Below are positions 11,086 through 21,484 of a stretch of 64,000 nucleotides of DNA, in pieces. Under the pieces are notes generated by a model. That model did not search any database, had not been told where the DNA came from, and worked only from the letters and a program-made list of their open reading frames with translations. The position numbers were made by a program, and so were the translations under genes. The number at the start of each line of letters is the position of its first letter. Position 1 is the stretch's first letter. The stretch is from Dipteris shenzhenensis (lineage: Eukaryota; Polypodiophyta; Polypodiopsida; Gleicheniales): the NCBI GenBank assembly GCA_047967505.1, contig CM106539.1; one strand, written 5' to 3'.

Positions 11086-12360
11086 TCAGCCAAGTGTGCG
11101 TGCATAATCAAACCAGATCTGAGTGTCAGTGAGTGGCGGAGGGGACTGTCCTTTTAGAAATCTCCGCCAAAAGTCCTTCGAGTTGTTACTGAACAAAATG
11201 TTCAGTAGCTCCTCCTCGTTCCAACGAATGAAGTCTAGTTTCTTCCTCTGTACCAGTCTACGGTATTCACATAGCGTATTTGGTGCGCTCGGAAGACTGT
11301 TTTTGGTTTTGAATCTGAGTTGACAGCGTAAAGCCTTACACTCATCATTGTACCAACTATTACAGGGTACGGTTCCAGGGGGTGGTGGGCGGGTGGAACG
11401 GGTGGTGTGGGGGAAAGCGTGAATGGCAGCCTCGTGTAGTGAGCGGGTGACAAGGGTAGCACAATCCTCTAAAAGGGGTATGAAGACAATATAAGCGAGG
11501 AGTATGTACAGACAGCCAGAGTAAGAAGGTGAGTGATCCTGATCAAAGCGTATATCGTGGTAGGTGGAGTAAGCACTGAGTGGGGTGGAAGATGCTGTGC
11601 GAATGGAGGTGGAGATGCTAAAGAAAAGGTATGTATGATCAGCCCCTGGGGGGAGAGGTTCTACAGTGAAGTCACTAATGCGAGATGTGAAGACAGGGGA
11701 TCCCATGATGTAATCAACAACACTGGAGCCCCCCCCATGTGGAAAGCATGTGAAACCACCTGAAGCGGGCCATCTATCAAGACCATTACAGATAATGAGA
11801 TCATGTATCGTGTCGAGGTCTAATAGGGCCTGTCCATAAGAGGAGAATGGACCTCGCCTGTCAGCCGAAGCCTATAGCATACCTGCCTCCTCAAGGTCAA
11901 TATCTGGCAGTAGAGTGGAATCATCTCTGAAGTCAAGAAGCGGTACCTGACGGGCCCTTGTCCTCGCGTTGAAGTCCCCCACTAGAAGGACTTCTCCGCG
12001 GCTAGAAAAATCAACGATGGACTGATAAAGGGCAGCAAATGGGGATGTCTCATCATCACCTCGGATATCTCTGGCAAAGTGGGAGGTCTCAGGGGAGAAG
12101 TAGCAAATTGTGACAAATAGATCCCGACTGTCCATATGTCGAATCCGGATCCAAAGAAATCTGGAATGTGTATCTCTCTGCTCTACTGAAATGGTCCCCT
12201 GAAGTGTGAATCTGAAAAGGACTCGAACTCCTCCTCGTCTCATCTCTGTAGGCAAACTCCCATGTATATCCGCTGACTTTTGGAAGAGGGCGCTCTGGAC
12301 TCTGATGTGTCTCTGTATAAAAGACTATGTCATGGCCTGCATAGGATCATGGCCTGTATA
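11086..12360 (-). pseudogene. LINE-B AP endonuclease and linker
   Basis: Read on the minus strand, the pieces are D-I-V-F-Y-T-E-T-H (catalytic Glu, about 12320), R-R-G-G-V-R-V-L, V-L-L-V-G-D-F-N-A-R-T (GDFN near 11980), and then a C-terminal section with C-N-S-W-Y-N-D-E-C-K-A-L. The linker follows with Y-R-R-L-V-Q-R-K-K-L-D-F and F-W-R-R-F-L-K-G. The W-x-D-x-E-C-x-x-L and R-x-K-K linker is typical of CR1/Jockey/I-like LINEs rather than of plant L1. A closely similar linker occurs at 24704-25190. Two main frames (11872-12255 and 11086-11706) are separated by a stop or shift near 11870, and the first endonuclease strand is degraded. Confidence 0.65.
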
Positions 12361-12439
12361 GGATTTCGAGAAGTTCCTAGTTCTGACCATAAGGTACCAT
12401 TACAGTTTCAAATGGTGCAAGATAGGGTCTCGGATATTT

Positions 12440-13817
12440 GAGTCTCATAGACCCCGCTTCCCTATGTAGGGGAGGGGGCAGGTGCCCTACGGGGGCCTGT
12501 AAGAAGTCGTCCCTCTCGTACCACTACCCACTTCCCCTCCTTCCGAGCCTGATCCCGCTGCTGCAGCAAAGAGCGCCTCTCCTCAACTTGTAGAGGTGTG
12601 AGGTCCTCATCCATAGAGATTGCTGGCTGATCTCGAAGGACTGACCTGCGTCGTAGAGCTGAAAGTCATGCTTGAGTGTCATGGAACCGTATGATCAGGG
12701 GTTGCTCTCGATTGGGATCGCTCCCCACCCGCCATGCTCTCTCTATCCTATGCTTCGCCACACCCAGGGTAGCAGCCACGAACACAGTCGCATCTACCAT
12801 CGGTGTGCCTCAGTGCGTGGGATCCTGCGTACTCTGAAGTTGAGAGCCTTACTGGCTCTCTGCTATTGCTCCATGAGGGTGGCTGAAAGGGTTACCCTTG
12901 CGGGTTCCTGTTTGGCCACGTCAACCCATCTAGAAGACAATAGCAGATTGCATGCTCGCAATCTGTGCCTCGACCACCGGGGTACTCCCTGGGATAGTGT
13001 GTATGGCTGTGACCTCTTGTCGAAGCTGCATGATATCCTGTCTGAGTCCCTGAATAAGACCCGCCTGCTCCGGAATGGCCCTAGCCTGGTCCTATATGAT
13101 GCGGCTCTGCTCGTGGTTGAAGCGGACCTGCTCCCGTGCGAAGCGAGTCAGCTCCATCTCACGCTCACGAAAACTATGTATCTCCATGAGCAAGGTCTCA
13201 CGGGCCTCTGGTGTATCAGCCCACCCGTGTCCATGCTGAAACTGTGGTGACTGTGGCATGAAAGTGGGGGACTGAGTCCGAAAACTGGACGGTGACTGAG
13301 TGAGGAACGGAGATGACAGTGGAATGGATGAGGCAGTCCCAACGGGATGTGGGAGCATGGGCCGACTGAGAGGGAGAGGGGAGAGTGAAGCGTAATGCGG
13401 AACAGTGTATGACACCTCCGAAGTAGCGGTCATAAGCTGTGCGAGAGCTGTAACAGGAGAGGAGGGGAAGGGAACAACAACCGGTGCCATGGGCATGAGT
13501 ACGTCACTGATCATAGATGTAGAGGGAGCTGAGACTGGGGAACTAGAGCTGAGCCTGAAGCGAGGGCTGAAGTCGAAGTAGAGATAGAGATAGAGGGACC
13601 TGAGGCTGGGAGCTGAAAACGAAACTGACACTATAGCGGGAGTTGAGGTTGAGGTGGAGATAGAGGCTGAAGAAGCTGAGGCGGGTCCTACCTTTGCCTT
13701 GCTGTCTACCCCAAGTCCACTTCGGTTGTAACATGTGTTCACATCCTCCAATTTCAGTTGTGTCGTTTGCTTTTTTTTGTTGTTGTTATTGTCGTCTTTC
13801 TTGGCTTTGTCCCCCAT
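12440..13817 (-). pseudogene. LINE-B ORF1
   Basis: The Met at 13817 starts a 241-codon frame. It has a Lys/Asn-rich start, a long Ser/Pro/Thr-rich region, and a charged helix (E-A-R-E-T-L-L-M-E-I...R-E-R-E-M-E-L) that could be a coiled coil. Beyond 13092 the homology continues in other frames with A-W-R-V-G, I-I-R-F-H-D-T-Q, M-D-E-D-L-T-P-L-Q and A-R-K-E-G-K-W-V-V-V. These blocks match the fragment at 22987-23432 and follow the plan of the RNA-binding C-terminal half of non-L1 LINE ORF1 proteins. The protein would bind element RNA. Stops and shifts between 12440 and 13090 make it non-functional. Confidence 0.6.
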
Positions 13818-13979
13818 TTTCTCTTGGGGTGTGGGTGCAGGTCTTACTATCCGACCGGGAGTGGGAGCACCGGTTCCCCCCCCATAATGGGAGGCACGTC
13901 TAGTGCAAGGTGATGGAGAGGCGGGGTGGAAGCCTGAGGTGGAGAGGTAGCTAGGAGGTGGAGAAGGAGAGGCTAAGAT

Positions 13980-14390
13980 GGCAAGGAGTTTTTTTTTTTC
14001 CTTCTTTCCCCTTGGTTTTTTTTTTTTTGAAGTTGGAAGAAAAAAAGAAAAAAAAAAAGGAGGTGGCGAAGGTGGCGAGAGGAGCAGAGAAGGGGGCGGG
14101 GTATGAGCGTAGGGGGGGTGGCTAGGTAGGTAGGCTAGCTAGGTGAGGGGCGGCTGAGCGGAGGAGAGGTTGAGCGGAGGGGCTAGCGGGGAGCAAGGGA
14201 GCGGGAGAGGGGCTGAGCGAGGGAGCAGAGGGGCTAGCAGGGAGGGGCTGAGCGAGGGAGCGGGGAGCAGGGCTGAGCAGGGAGTGATGAGGGGCTAGTG
14301 GGGAGCGTGGAGCAGGGAGGGGCTGAGCGGGGGAGTAGGGAGCAGGGAGCAGCGGGGAGCGAGGGAGACAAGAGAGAGAACCATTGACTT
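13980..14390 (-). other. LINE-B 5' region, C-rich on element strand
   Basis: On the plus strand this is poly(T)/poly(A) followed by purine-rich GAGCGGGGAGCAGGGAG repeats. On the element strand it is C/T-rich, like the 5' regions of LINE-A. The overlapping minus-strand Pro/Ser/Leu frames are compositional. Confidence 0.55.
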
Positions 14391-14394
14391 CTAT

Positions 14395-15350
14395 CAGCAG
14401 TTGTTTCAATCAGAGGAGTAGTCTCCCTACATCCTTGCAGCTCGAGAGACAGTGTAGAATCAGGTACCATCAGTGGTCTCCCAAAGTTCAAACAAGAAGT
14501 TGGAGGTGCCATTCATTGATGAGAAGGTGTGGGAGGCTCTCAAGGCCAAAAGTGCCCTGGGGAGGATGGCTTAACACCATCCTTGTGTGTTTTTGGGAGC
14601 ACATTCTCACCCCCTTCCATTGGTGTTTAGGACATATTTGACTCATGCTCTCTTCCTCACTCCTTCAGTCGAGGCTAGATTTGTTTGATTTAAAGGGGGA
14701 AGGGAACATGTCTGATAGTGGAGATGGATCACTTTGTTGGGTACTGCGCACAAGATCTTAGCCACAGTCTTGAGTTGGCGGTTGAGGCCTCACCTCACAT
14801 ATATTATCCACGACACGTGGGAAGGCTTTGTTCAAGAACGCAACACCTTGTCGGAGGCAGTGGATTGGGCACAAGAGGAGTCTCAGCCTATCGCAATCCA
14901 TCCTTTGGATTTGGTGAAGACATACAACAGGGTGGCGTTCCTTCTTAGAGGGTACAATGCAGTGGATGGGCCTTTTGAACAGATGGATTGGAGGAGTCTC
15001 CATCATGTATGCAAGGAATGCTAGCCAGATGCTCATAGGTGATCACACGAGAGATGCTCATACGTGGTCACACAAGATAGGCTCTTGCTCTTTCTCGCTC
15101 ATTTGTCAGGGCAACCCCCTCGCTTCCTTCCTTTTTGTAGCATAGGTGTTGGGCTACCTTCTATGCTCCCACGTAGCAGAACTCATGGGGATGAGGCTCC
15201 GGACCCGTGAGGAGAAGGATCTTTTGTATTCAAAGTTTGCAAACGACAAGACACTCTAGGTGGAGGGCACCGAGGAGAGCCTAATGGGAGTACGACGAGC
15301 CCTAGCGACTCACTGTTTGGCCTTAGGAGCCATGATCAACTAGACTAAAT
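14395..15350 (+). pseudogene. LINE-D reverse transcriptase, decayed
   Basis: Recognisable RT blocks appear in several frames. They are G-T-A-H-K-I-L-A with R-P-H-L...I-H-D-T-W-E-G-F-V-Q-E-R-N (14740-14850), a damaged L-D-L-V-K-T-Y-N-R-V-A in place of LD.EKAYDRV, and C-Q-G-N-P-L-A-S-F-L-F-V (15105-15140). The catalytic box reads F-A-N-D at 15236-15247 instead of FADD, so the second-last Asp is lost. It is followed by S-L...A-L...C-L-A-L-G-A-M-I-N, the usual next block. The right end is cut by the gypsy LTR. Confidence 0.65.
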
Positions 15351-15794
15351 GTTATGCTCAAGTCGAGATAACATGACCTCAAAAGGATCAGTGGACATTT
15401 TCCTTTAGAGGACCAACTTTTTTTTTGTATTTCATTGTGCTTAAATATGTGGTCAAAGGAATCAATGTCAAGGTCATGAGGGCGAGATGGTGCAGACTAG
15501 GTGGTTCTAAGGCTAAGGGCTTTGGTACGCCAAATATGTGTAAAAGCCAAGGGGCAAGTGTATTTAATGTACTCCAAGAGAGGTATAAAATGGTGTAACA
15601 AGAATGGGCCTTCAAATGATTACATGTGGCAAGTAAACCATCTAGGGAGATGTGGGCTCTAGTGTACACATGTAGAAAGAGAAAATCGTTGAACCTAACG
15701 TTTATGCTACGCAGAGGTTGACTGGGTGGTACAACTATGCACCGATGTGAGATTTGAGTTAGGATCTACAGATTTACAGCTTCTATTTGTTTCA
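15351..15794 (+). repeat. 5' LTR, gypsy element 1
   Basis: Begins TGTTATGCTCAAGTCGAG and ends TTTGTTTCA, followed by TT and the primer-binding site. The first 340 bases recur at 19095. Confidence 0.8.
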
Positions 15795-15796
15795 TT

Positions 15797-15808
15797 TGGT
15801 ATCAGAGT
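15797..15808 (+). other. Primer-binding site (tRNA-iMet)
   Basis: TGGTATCAGAGT matches the plant initiator tRNA-Met 3' end at 11 of 12 bases, two bases after the LTR. Confidence 0.8.
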
Positions 15809-16240
15809 AGGTGGTCGAGGGAGTTGTGTTGGGCTTGCCTTACGCTGTTGTGGATTGGTCTTACGTGAGAAGAAAAACGATTAATTTTGCTACAAGTTAT
15901 GCAAGCTGGTAAACGATCTACAGTTGATTGAGTTTTGCTACAGTCAACAGAGTTTTCCTGCAGTCAGGGTCATGCTTCCAAAATTGGATTGCGACTAGAG
16001 GGAGAAAGTCACATAGAATCGTACGGGATTGGAGGCAAAATCGACGAGTTGTTGTCGTGTGGGCTTGTGACGGATATTGAATGAGTTGTTAATGATTGGA
16101 AGATGGGGGTATGTGTCATCATGGGATTAGTTATGGCCGTTCTTATCCGGAGAGCCTCCTCTCCGATTAACGGTCTTCACCATTGATGTTCCAGCTGGCA
16201 ATGTGATAATTTGCATTTGCAGCTTATATGTCCTGCACCT
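15809..16240 (+). other. Gypsy leader / lost gag region
   Basis: About 430 bases between the primer-binding site and the first RT homology. No gag capsid, CCHC knuckle or DSG protease motif is visible. Confidence 0.5.
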
Positions 16241-17050
16241 TCTTCTCTTTGTAATGCCATTTGGACTCACCAAATGCTTCAGCTACATTCGTCATGCTTA
16301 AGAATGATTTGCTACGCCTGTATATCGGGAAGTTTATAGTACATTTTTGTGACGATATCCTTGTTTTCAGGGAAAGTATTGCTGAGCATCGCGAATGCTT
16401 AAGAATTGTGTTCAGTACTTTGAGGAAAGCCAGTCTATATGTGAATAAAAAGAAAACTGTGCTGTGCATGGTAAGACTTGAATATTTAGGATTCATTATT
16501 ACTCCTAAGGTGGAAATGAATCCAAAGAAAGTGGCTACGATACTGACTTGGCCTATCCCTCCCTTTTCAGTAAGATTACTTTCTAGATGCATTACATGGA
16601 GCCATAATTTTCAGTAAGATAGATGGCTTGCTAGATGCATTACATGGAGCCATAATTTTTTGTAAGATAGATCTTAAGTGTGGCTACCATCAGATCCGCA
16701 TTAGAGCCGAGGATGTGCATAAAACCGCTTTCAGAATCAGGTTTGGACATTATGAGTTTTTGGTAATGCCATTTGGACTTACCAATGCTCCAGCTACATT
16801 CATCATGCTTATGAACGATTTGCTATGCCTGTATATCGGAAAGTTTGTAGTACATTTTATTGACGATATCCTTGTTTTCAGCAAAGGTATTGCTGAGCAT
16901 CATGAATACTTAGTGTTCACTACTTTGAGGAAAGTGAATAAAAAGAAAACTATGCTGTGCATGGTTTGACTTGAATATTTAGGAGTCATTATTACTCCTG
17001 AGGGGGTGGAAATGGATCCAAAGAAAGTGGTTGCGATACTGACTTGGCCT
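16241..17050 (+). pseudogene. Gypsy 1 reverse transcriptase, tandemly duplicated
   Basis: The palm of a Ty3/gypsy RT occurs twice. The first copy (16241-16565) runs V-M-P-F-G-L-T...F-C-D-D-I-L-V-F...Y-L-G-F-I-I-T and ends at L-T-W-P-I-P. The second (16631-17050) starts earlier in the domain with D-A-L-H-G-A-I-I-F and Y-H-Q-I-R-I, contains [13 protein letters not shown] and F-I-D-D-I-L-V-F, and again reaches L-T-W-P-I-P. At the seam a phrase of about 42 bases (CTAGATGCATTACATGG...) is itself doubled at 16581 and 16631, period 50. Both copies carry frameshifts. The catalytic DD pair survives in both. Confidence 0.75.
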
Positions 17051-17610
17051 ATCCCTCAGAGTTTGATCGCTTTGCGATCATTCTTGGGATTTATCCAATT
17101 TTATCAAAGGCATATCAAAGGATATCCGAGATAGTATCGCCATTGACTAATCTGACCTTAGATAAAGTACCTTTTATATGGGAACAGAATCAACAAGAAA
17201 GTTTTAATGCCATAAACCAAGCGGTGCCGGTTAAAAAAATAGTTGATTCCCAGAAACCGTTTTTCATAGAAATAGATGCAAGTGGCATTGCAGTAGGAAC
17301 AGTTCTCCTTCAAGAGGGAAGGCCAGTAGCCTTTGAAAGCAAGAAGCTTTCTCCCCCTGAACAAAATTGGCCAACTCATGAATTAGAGTTATATGCCGTT
17401 GTCCATGCTTTGAAGACATAGAGACATTATTTGTATGGTTCAGAGTTTTATGTGGATGTTGATCATGATACTCTGAAATATTTTTGTAAGCAACCTGACT
17501 TAAGAGGACACCAAGCAAGGTGGACATAACTCATACAGGAGTTTGACATGACGATTCGATACCGAAGAGGGAAGGATAATAAATTTGTTGATGCGTTGTC
17601 ACGCATTATG
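17044..17610 (+). pseudogene. Gypsy 1 RT thumb and RNase H
   Basis: F-I-W-E-Q-N...F-N-A-I-N is the RT connection. I-E-I-D-A-S-G-I-A-V-G...L-L-Q-E-G starts RNase H (catalytic Asp in DAS). P-V-A-F-E-S-K-K-L-S and Y-A-V-V-H-A-L follow. After a stop at 17419, Y-G-S-E-F-Y-V-D-V-D-H-D-T-L-K-Y-F and R-G-K-D-N-K-F-V-D-A-L-S-R complete it. RNase H would remove the RNA strand during cDNA synthesis. Confidence 0.75.
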
Positions 17611-17739
17611 CATAATATGAGTTTCACGGTATTAAAGAGTGCTCTAATGGTCGATATTAGAGAAACTTAAAAGATGGACGAGTTCGTCCACAGTCTTTGG
17701 TCTAAGGCTTATGTGCTTAACTCGGGGAAAAGGATGATC

Positions 17740-18880
17740 TGGCATCGAGAAAAGAACAAAAGTATGCGAGATATACCATAGTGGATGGTATGTTGAAAAG
17801 AAATGGCAAGGTAGTAGTGCCTAATCAAAATGATCTTGGGTAGATAGTCATTCAACAGTGCCATGATAGCCCATGTGCAGGACATCCAGGAGTCGAGAAG
17901 ACGTACGATCTCGTGAAATGAGATTTGTTTTGGCAAAAAATGAAAAAACATATACATGAATATGTGACGTTGTTTTTCGTGTCAAGTAAGGCAGAGCGGG
18001 TGAAGCCACCTGAACTTTTATAGCCCTTGGAAATACCACTAGGTAGGCGGGAGAGCATTTCCATGGACTTTATAAGTTGGTCTTCCTACGACCTAAGGTG
18101 GATATGATTCTATCCTTGTGGTGGTTGATCGTCTTACCAAGATGGCTCACTTCATTCCGACTAGGGAGTCTATTAGTGCCCCGCAAGTGGCGAATTTGTT
18201 TATTAAACATATATTTCGTCTGCATGGATTACCCAGATCCATAGTGTCAGACAGGGATATTAAATTTACTAGTCATTTGTAGACTACAGTGTAAAGCACT
18301 AAGGATTGTAATGGGGGTCATCTTGAAACGGATGGTCAGGGGGATATAATCAACCAGACTTTAGAGGATATGCTTAGAGCATATGTTTCATTGAGGTAAC
18401 GTACGTGGGAAAAGTGGTTGCCACTGTTAGAATTTGCCTACAATGATAGAAAACATTCCTCTACAGGAATGAGTCCATTTGAGTTGAACTATGGATATAG
18501 ACCAACAAATCCAATTACGGGTGGAACACCTCAAAAAGTGCCTAGTGTCGCGAACTATGTGGTTCAGATGCAGGAGATGTTAGCACTTGTGAGAGCTAAC
18601 ATCCGCCAAGCTATGGATAGAGCTAAAGCGTATGTGGATGCAAATAGATGTATTAGAGAATTTAAAGAAGGAGAAAAAGTTTTTCTTAGAATTCCTTCAC
18701 ACTCTTAAGTCTTTGACTGTAGGAGAGTGTGCTAAGTTATCACCCCGATATTGGGGGCCGTGGTTAATTCTTAAAAGAATAGGCAAGGTGGCCTATAAGT
18801 TGGAATTACCACAGGGTTGTAAGGTGCACCCAGTGTTTCACGGTTCTCATTTAAATAAGTTTTTTGCACCTAGGTGACTC
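17740..18880 (+). pseudogene. Gypsy 1 integrase
   Basis: An H2C2-like start (H-D-S-P-C-A-G-H-P-G, then a damaged Cys pair) is followed by the core with M-D-F-I and [12 protein letters not shown] at 18060-18160, in several frames with stops. The C-terminal half is open (18418-18708, L-L-E-F-A-Y-N-D...S-P-F-E-L-N-Y-G). It goes on to [12 protein letters not shown]...[10 protein letters not shown] at 18735-18860. Integrase would insert the cDNA into host DNA. At least four stops lie in the core. Confidence 0.75.
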
Positions 18881-18899
18881 ACTAATCGAGGGTGTTGTT

Positions 18900-19090
18900 T
18901 TATTTCAGGAGATAGAGGATAATGCAAGGGGCAAACCAACAAGAATCCTGGACTAAGGAACAATACAAGTACACAATCGGAAGATACCCACGGTGCATGG
19001 CATGGTCTACCTATATCTAAGGCTACTTGGGAGTTCGTGTACCAGATGCAGTGATTTTATCATCAAGAACGCTGGTACCTGAAGAGGGAA
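18900..19090 (+). pseudogene. Gypsy 1 chromodomain-like end
   Basis: In one frame the sequence near 18990-19030 gives W-H-G-L-P-I-S-K-A-T-W-E, like the WKG.P..EATWE end of integrase-linked chromodomains. The rest is too decayed to align. This suggests a chromovirus. Confidence 0.4.
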
Positions 19091-19094
19091 GGAA

Positions 19095-19423
19095 TGTTAT
19101 GCTCAAGTCGAGATAACATGACCTTGGAAGGATCAGTGGACATTTTCCTTTAGAGGACCAACTTTTATATTGTATTTCATTGTGCTTTAAATATGTGGTT
19201 AAAGGAATCAATGTCAAGGTCCTTGATGGGCGGGATGGTATAAACTAGGTGGTTCTAAGGCTAAGGGCTTTGGTGCAATATGTGTAAAATCCAAGGGGCA
19301 AGTGTATTTAGTGTACTCCAAGAGAGGGGTAAAATGGTGTGCCAAGAATGGGCCTTTAAATGATTACATGTGGCAAGTAGAAGCATCTAGGGAGATGTGG
19401 GCTCTGGTGTACGCATGTAGAGA
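19095..19423 (+). repeat. 3' LTR, gypsy element 1, truncated
   Basis: Repeats the first part of the 5' LTR with scattered substitutions and small indels, then departs from it after about 19423. The last 115 bases are missing. Confidence 0.75.
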
Positions 19424-19479
19424 TAGGTCATGAAAAGTTCTATGGAACATCTTTGTTTGGAAATAATATATGAGAACAT

Positions 19480-19650
19480 TCTGATGCTTGAAAGGCATGC
19501 AGCATTTGGGACTGTTATATGACGATAAATCTTCACTGGTTATGCATGCAATGTTAAACAGTGATTGGGATGGATGCTACGAGCCTATAGTTGCTACTTC
19601 TAGCTGTGAAGCTGAGTACAGGGCAGCCTTCATAGCCCTTCATAGCTACT
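19480..19650 (+). pseudogene. Copia RNase H fragment
   Basis: A short frame with S-D-W-D-G-C followed later by S-S-C-E-A-E-Y-R-A-A matches the (A)DWAGC...SSxEAEY core of Ty1/copia RNase H. The stretch between the two blocks is shortened. It is an isolated scrap between two gypsy elements and is not in phase with either. Confidence 0.6.
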
Positions 19651-20330
19651 ATAGAGTATTGACTTATCTACCCACTTGGCATCAAGTGCCGAATAATTCT
19701 TAAACTTGACAAGGTATCTATAGATAACCTCGCCTCTAGGTCCTTTCTTCTCTATATGATATACAATTTGTTCTGGTTGGCATATCTCCTCCATCTCTTC
19801 CACCTCAGATGGCTCTTCTTGAACTGGTTTTGTGGGTTTTGATCCTTGATACTTCTTTAGAAGACTCATATGAAAAGCATTTTGAATCTTCCAAGTCTCA
19901 GGCAGTTCTAGTCGAAAAGCGACTTCATTTAGGGCCTCACTAACTCTGAATGGTCCATAATACCTGGGAGAGAACTTTGGGTATACTTTCTCTTTTCCTT
20001 CCATCTTCCAAAGCCGTACTTTTTCAAAACTTTAGTAACACCCAATCTCCTTCTTGGAGATTCATCTCTCTCTGATGCTTGTCTGTTGCCTTCTTTTGCT
20101 TTTGGTGAGATCTTTCAATTGCTGTCCGAACTTGAGAGAAAGTTGTATCTAAGTCTCGGACATACTGGTCGGCTGCAAATATCTCGTCCCTTGTTCGGAG
20201 GATAGGTGGCATAATCACCTTTCCATAAATAACTTTGAATGGGGCTGTTTCTATGGAGCTATGGACAGTGTTATTGTATGCAAATTCCACAAGAGTAAGA
20301 TACTTTTCCCATTTGAGCTTCTACTCGGAT
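19630..20330 (-). pseudogene. Gypsy 2 integrase C-terminus and chromodomain
   Basis: L-V-E-F-A-Y-N-N (about 20285) starts the end of the integrase core. E-G-D-W-V-L-L-K-F, then after a shift F-S-P-R-Y-Y-G-P-F-R-V, are the GPY/F region. E-Q-I-V-Y-H...Y-L-V-K-F-K-N-Y-S-A-L-D-A-K-W-V (19670-19760) is a chromodomain, which in chromoviruses can direct integration to marked chromatin. Two frames meet near 20010-20030. Confidence 0.8.
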
Positions 20331-20444
20331 GCATAACACTTCAGAAGATTTAATACCGTGGAATTGGCATTCTCACCTTGTCCATCTAACTGAGGATGAA
20401 AAGAAGATGAAAAGTCCAACTTCGTACCCATAATGCTCTCCAGC

Positions 20445-20795
20445 CTTGTTTATTCGTTGCATCATTGGTTGCGCCTTACTTGCACAAAAATGCTTGCCTC
20501 CAAATAGCCATCGCTTGATTAGTTACTCTTCCCTTGAATCCACAACATCCTTCAATAATGCAAATATTTCAAGCATAAGAAACCTTGAAAACAATCACAA
20601 ATATTATTCAATCTTTCAACATTTAAGCGATGCAAAATCAACAAATCATAGATGGATGGTGCACACATGCAACACATACCATCGCATGGTGCACACACTG
20701 CTACACATGCATAAAATAATACATATGGTGCACACACTGCTACACATACCATCATCACATAAGTGGTGCACACAATGCTACACACTCATAGACAA
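20445..20795. repeat. Foreign insert in the integrase core
   Basis: Integrase homology stops at M-T-S-F (20793-20805, minus strand) and resumes at about 20440 with L-E-S-I-M-G-T-K-L. The roughly 350 bases between show no integrase. They contain a local array in which TGGTGCACAC starts at 20657, 20687, 20726 and 20764 (steps 30, 39, 38). The left part of the insert is AT-rich single-copy-looking sequence. No terminal inverted repeats or target duplication were obvious. Confidence 0.6.
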
Positions 20796-20799
20796 AACT

Positions 20800-21480
20800 A
20801 GTCATCTTGGGGTCTCTATCACTAACAATCGACTTAGGCATCCCATGGTGCCTGAAAATTTGTGCCAAAAACAATCTGGCCATGTGGTCTGCCTTAGTAG
20901 TTTTTCTTACTGGAATGAAGTGGGCCTGCTTGTTGAACCTGTCAATGATGGTCCATATCCCATCATTCCTGTATCTAGATCTAGGAAGATCAAAGATGAA
21001 ATCCATGGCGATGCTTTCCCATGGTCCCTGTGGTATGGACAGCGGCGTGAGAAGTCATGGGGTCTTGTGCCTATCATACTTTACCTTTTGGCACGTAAGA
21101 CATTCAGTTACAAACTTGTGAATGTCTTTCCGCATCCCTGGCCAAACGAAATCTCTCTCAATGGCTAGTGTAGTAGACATGAGAAATTCATCTTTCAGTG
21201 TATACTGGCTGGATGATACTCCCTGCTGAATATTTCTCATGGTCTCTCCGAAATCTAGATCCTGTAAATAAAGCTCTTTCATGGCCTCCAAGTCCCGGTG
21301 ATATGCTATGGTGACATTATTCACTTTAGCTTCTGGATAAAGCATATGGAACTGTGTTTCCTGGAGTATAGATGATCTGAAAATGAAAAATGGACAGAAA
21401 ATTTGCCACTTCATCTGCTTTTCGGAGATCTTGGTCTGAGTCAAGAAATACTTGAGGCTGTGGTGGTTAGTCTTGACTGT
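20800..21480 (-). pseudogene. Gypsy 2 RNase H end, zinc finger and integrase core start
   Basis: V-K-T-N-H-H-S-L-K-Y-F closes RNase H. W-P-G-M-R-K-D-I...C-L-T-C-Q is the Cys half of the HHCC finger. M-D-F-I-F-D-L-P (20990) and V-S-D-R-D-P-K-M-T-S-F carry the first and second catalytic Asp of the core before the foreign insert cuts it. RNase H and the finger share one 147-codon frame, with another frame from 21006. Confidence 0.8.
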
Positions 21481-21484
21481 AAAG

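Larger units (their letters stand above)
10541..14390 (-). mobile_element. LINE-B copy 1, internally deleted
   Basis: A minus-strand LINE of a lineage different from LINE-A. Reading leftward there is a purine-rich (minus-strand C-rich) 5' region, ORF1 (13817 to about 12440), endonuclease and linker (about 12350 to 11086), a 3' region and a (CTTT)n tail at 10561-10541. The reverse transcriptase is absent between linker and 3' region. The tail type matches the plus-strand LINE-B end at 27036-27054. It sits inside LINE-D. The right boundary is approximate. Confidence 0.65.
7191..15350 (+). mobile_element. LINE-D, old L1-like LINE in three pieces
   Basis: Three collinear stretches on the plus strand carry successive parts of one LINE ORF2: endonuclease (7191-7910), end of endonuclease and linker (10025-10530), and reverse transcriptase (14395-15350). 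The gaps hold a LINE-A fragment and a minus-strand LINE-B, so this element is older than both. The right end is cut by a gypsy LTR at 15351. The order and strand of the pieces support one element. Chance juxtaposition of different LINE copies cannot be excluded. Confidence 0.6.
15351..19423 (+). mobile_element. Ty3/gypsy element 1, decayed
   Basis: A 5' LTR (15351-15794), a tRNA-Met primer-binding site, pol fragments in the order RT, RNase H, integrase and chromodomain-like end, and a partial 3' LTR from 19095. Gag and protease are not recognisable between 15809 and 16240, so a deletion is likely. It is inserted at the right end of LINE-D. The LTRs differ at many scattered positions, so the insertion is not recent. 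Confidence 0.8.

Noticed and set aside
12672-13250. 192-codon plus-strand ORF as a gene
   Set aside because: It lies antisense to LINE-B ORF1, whose reading blocks are recognisable on the minus strand.
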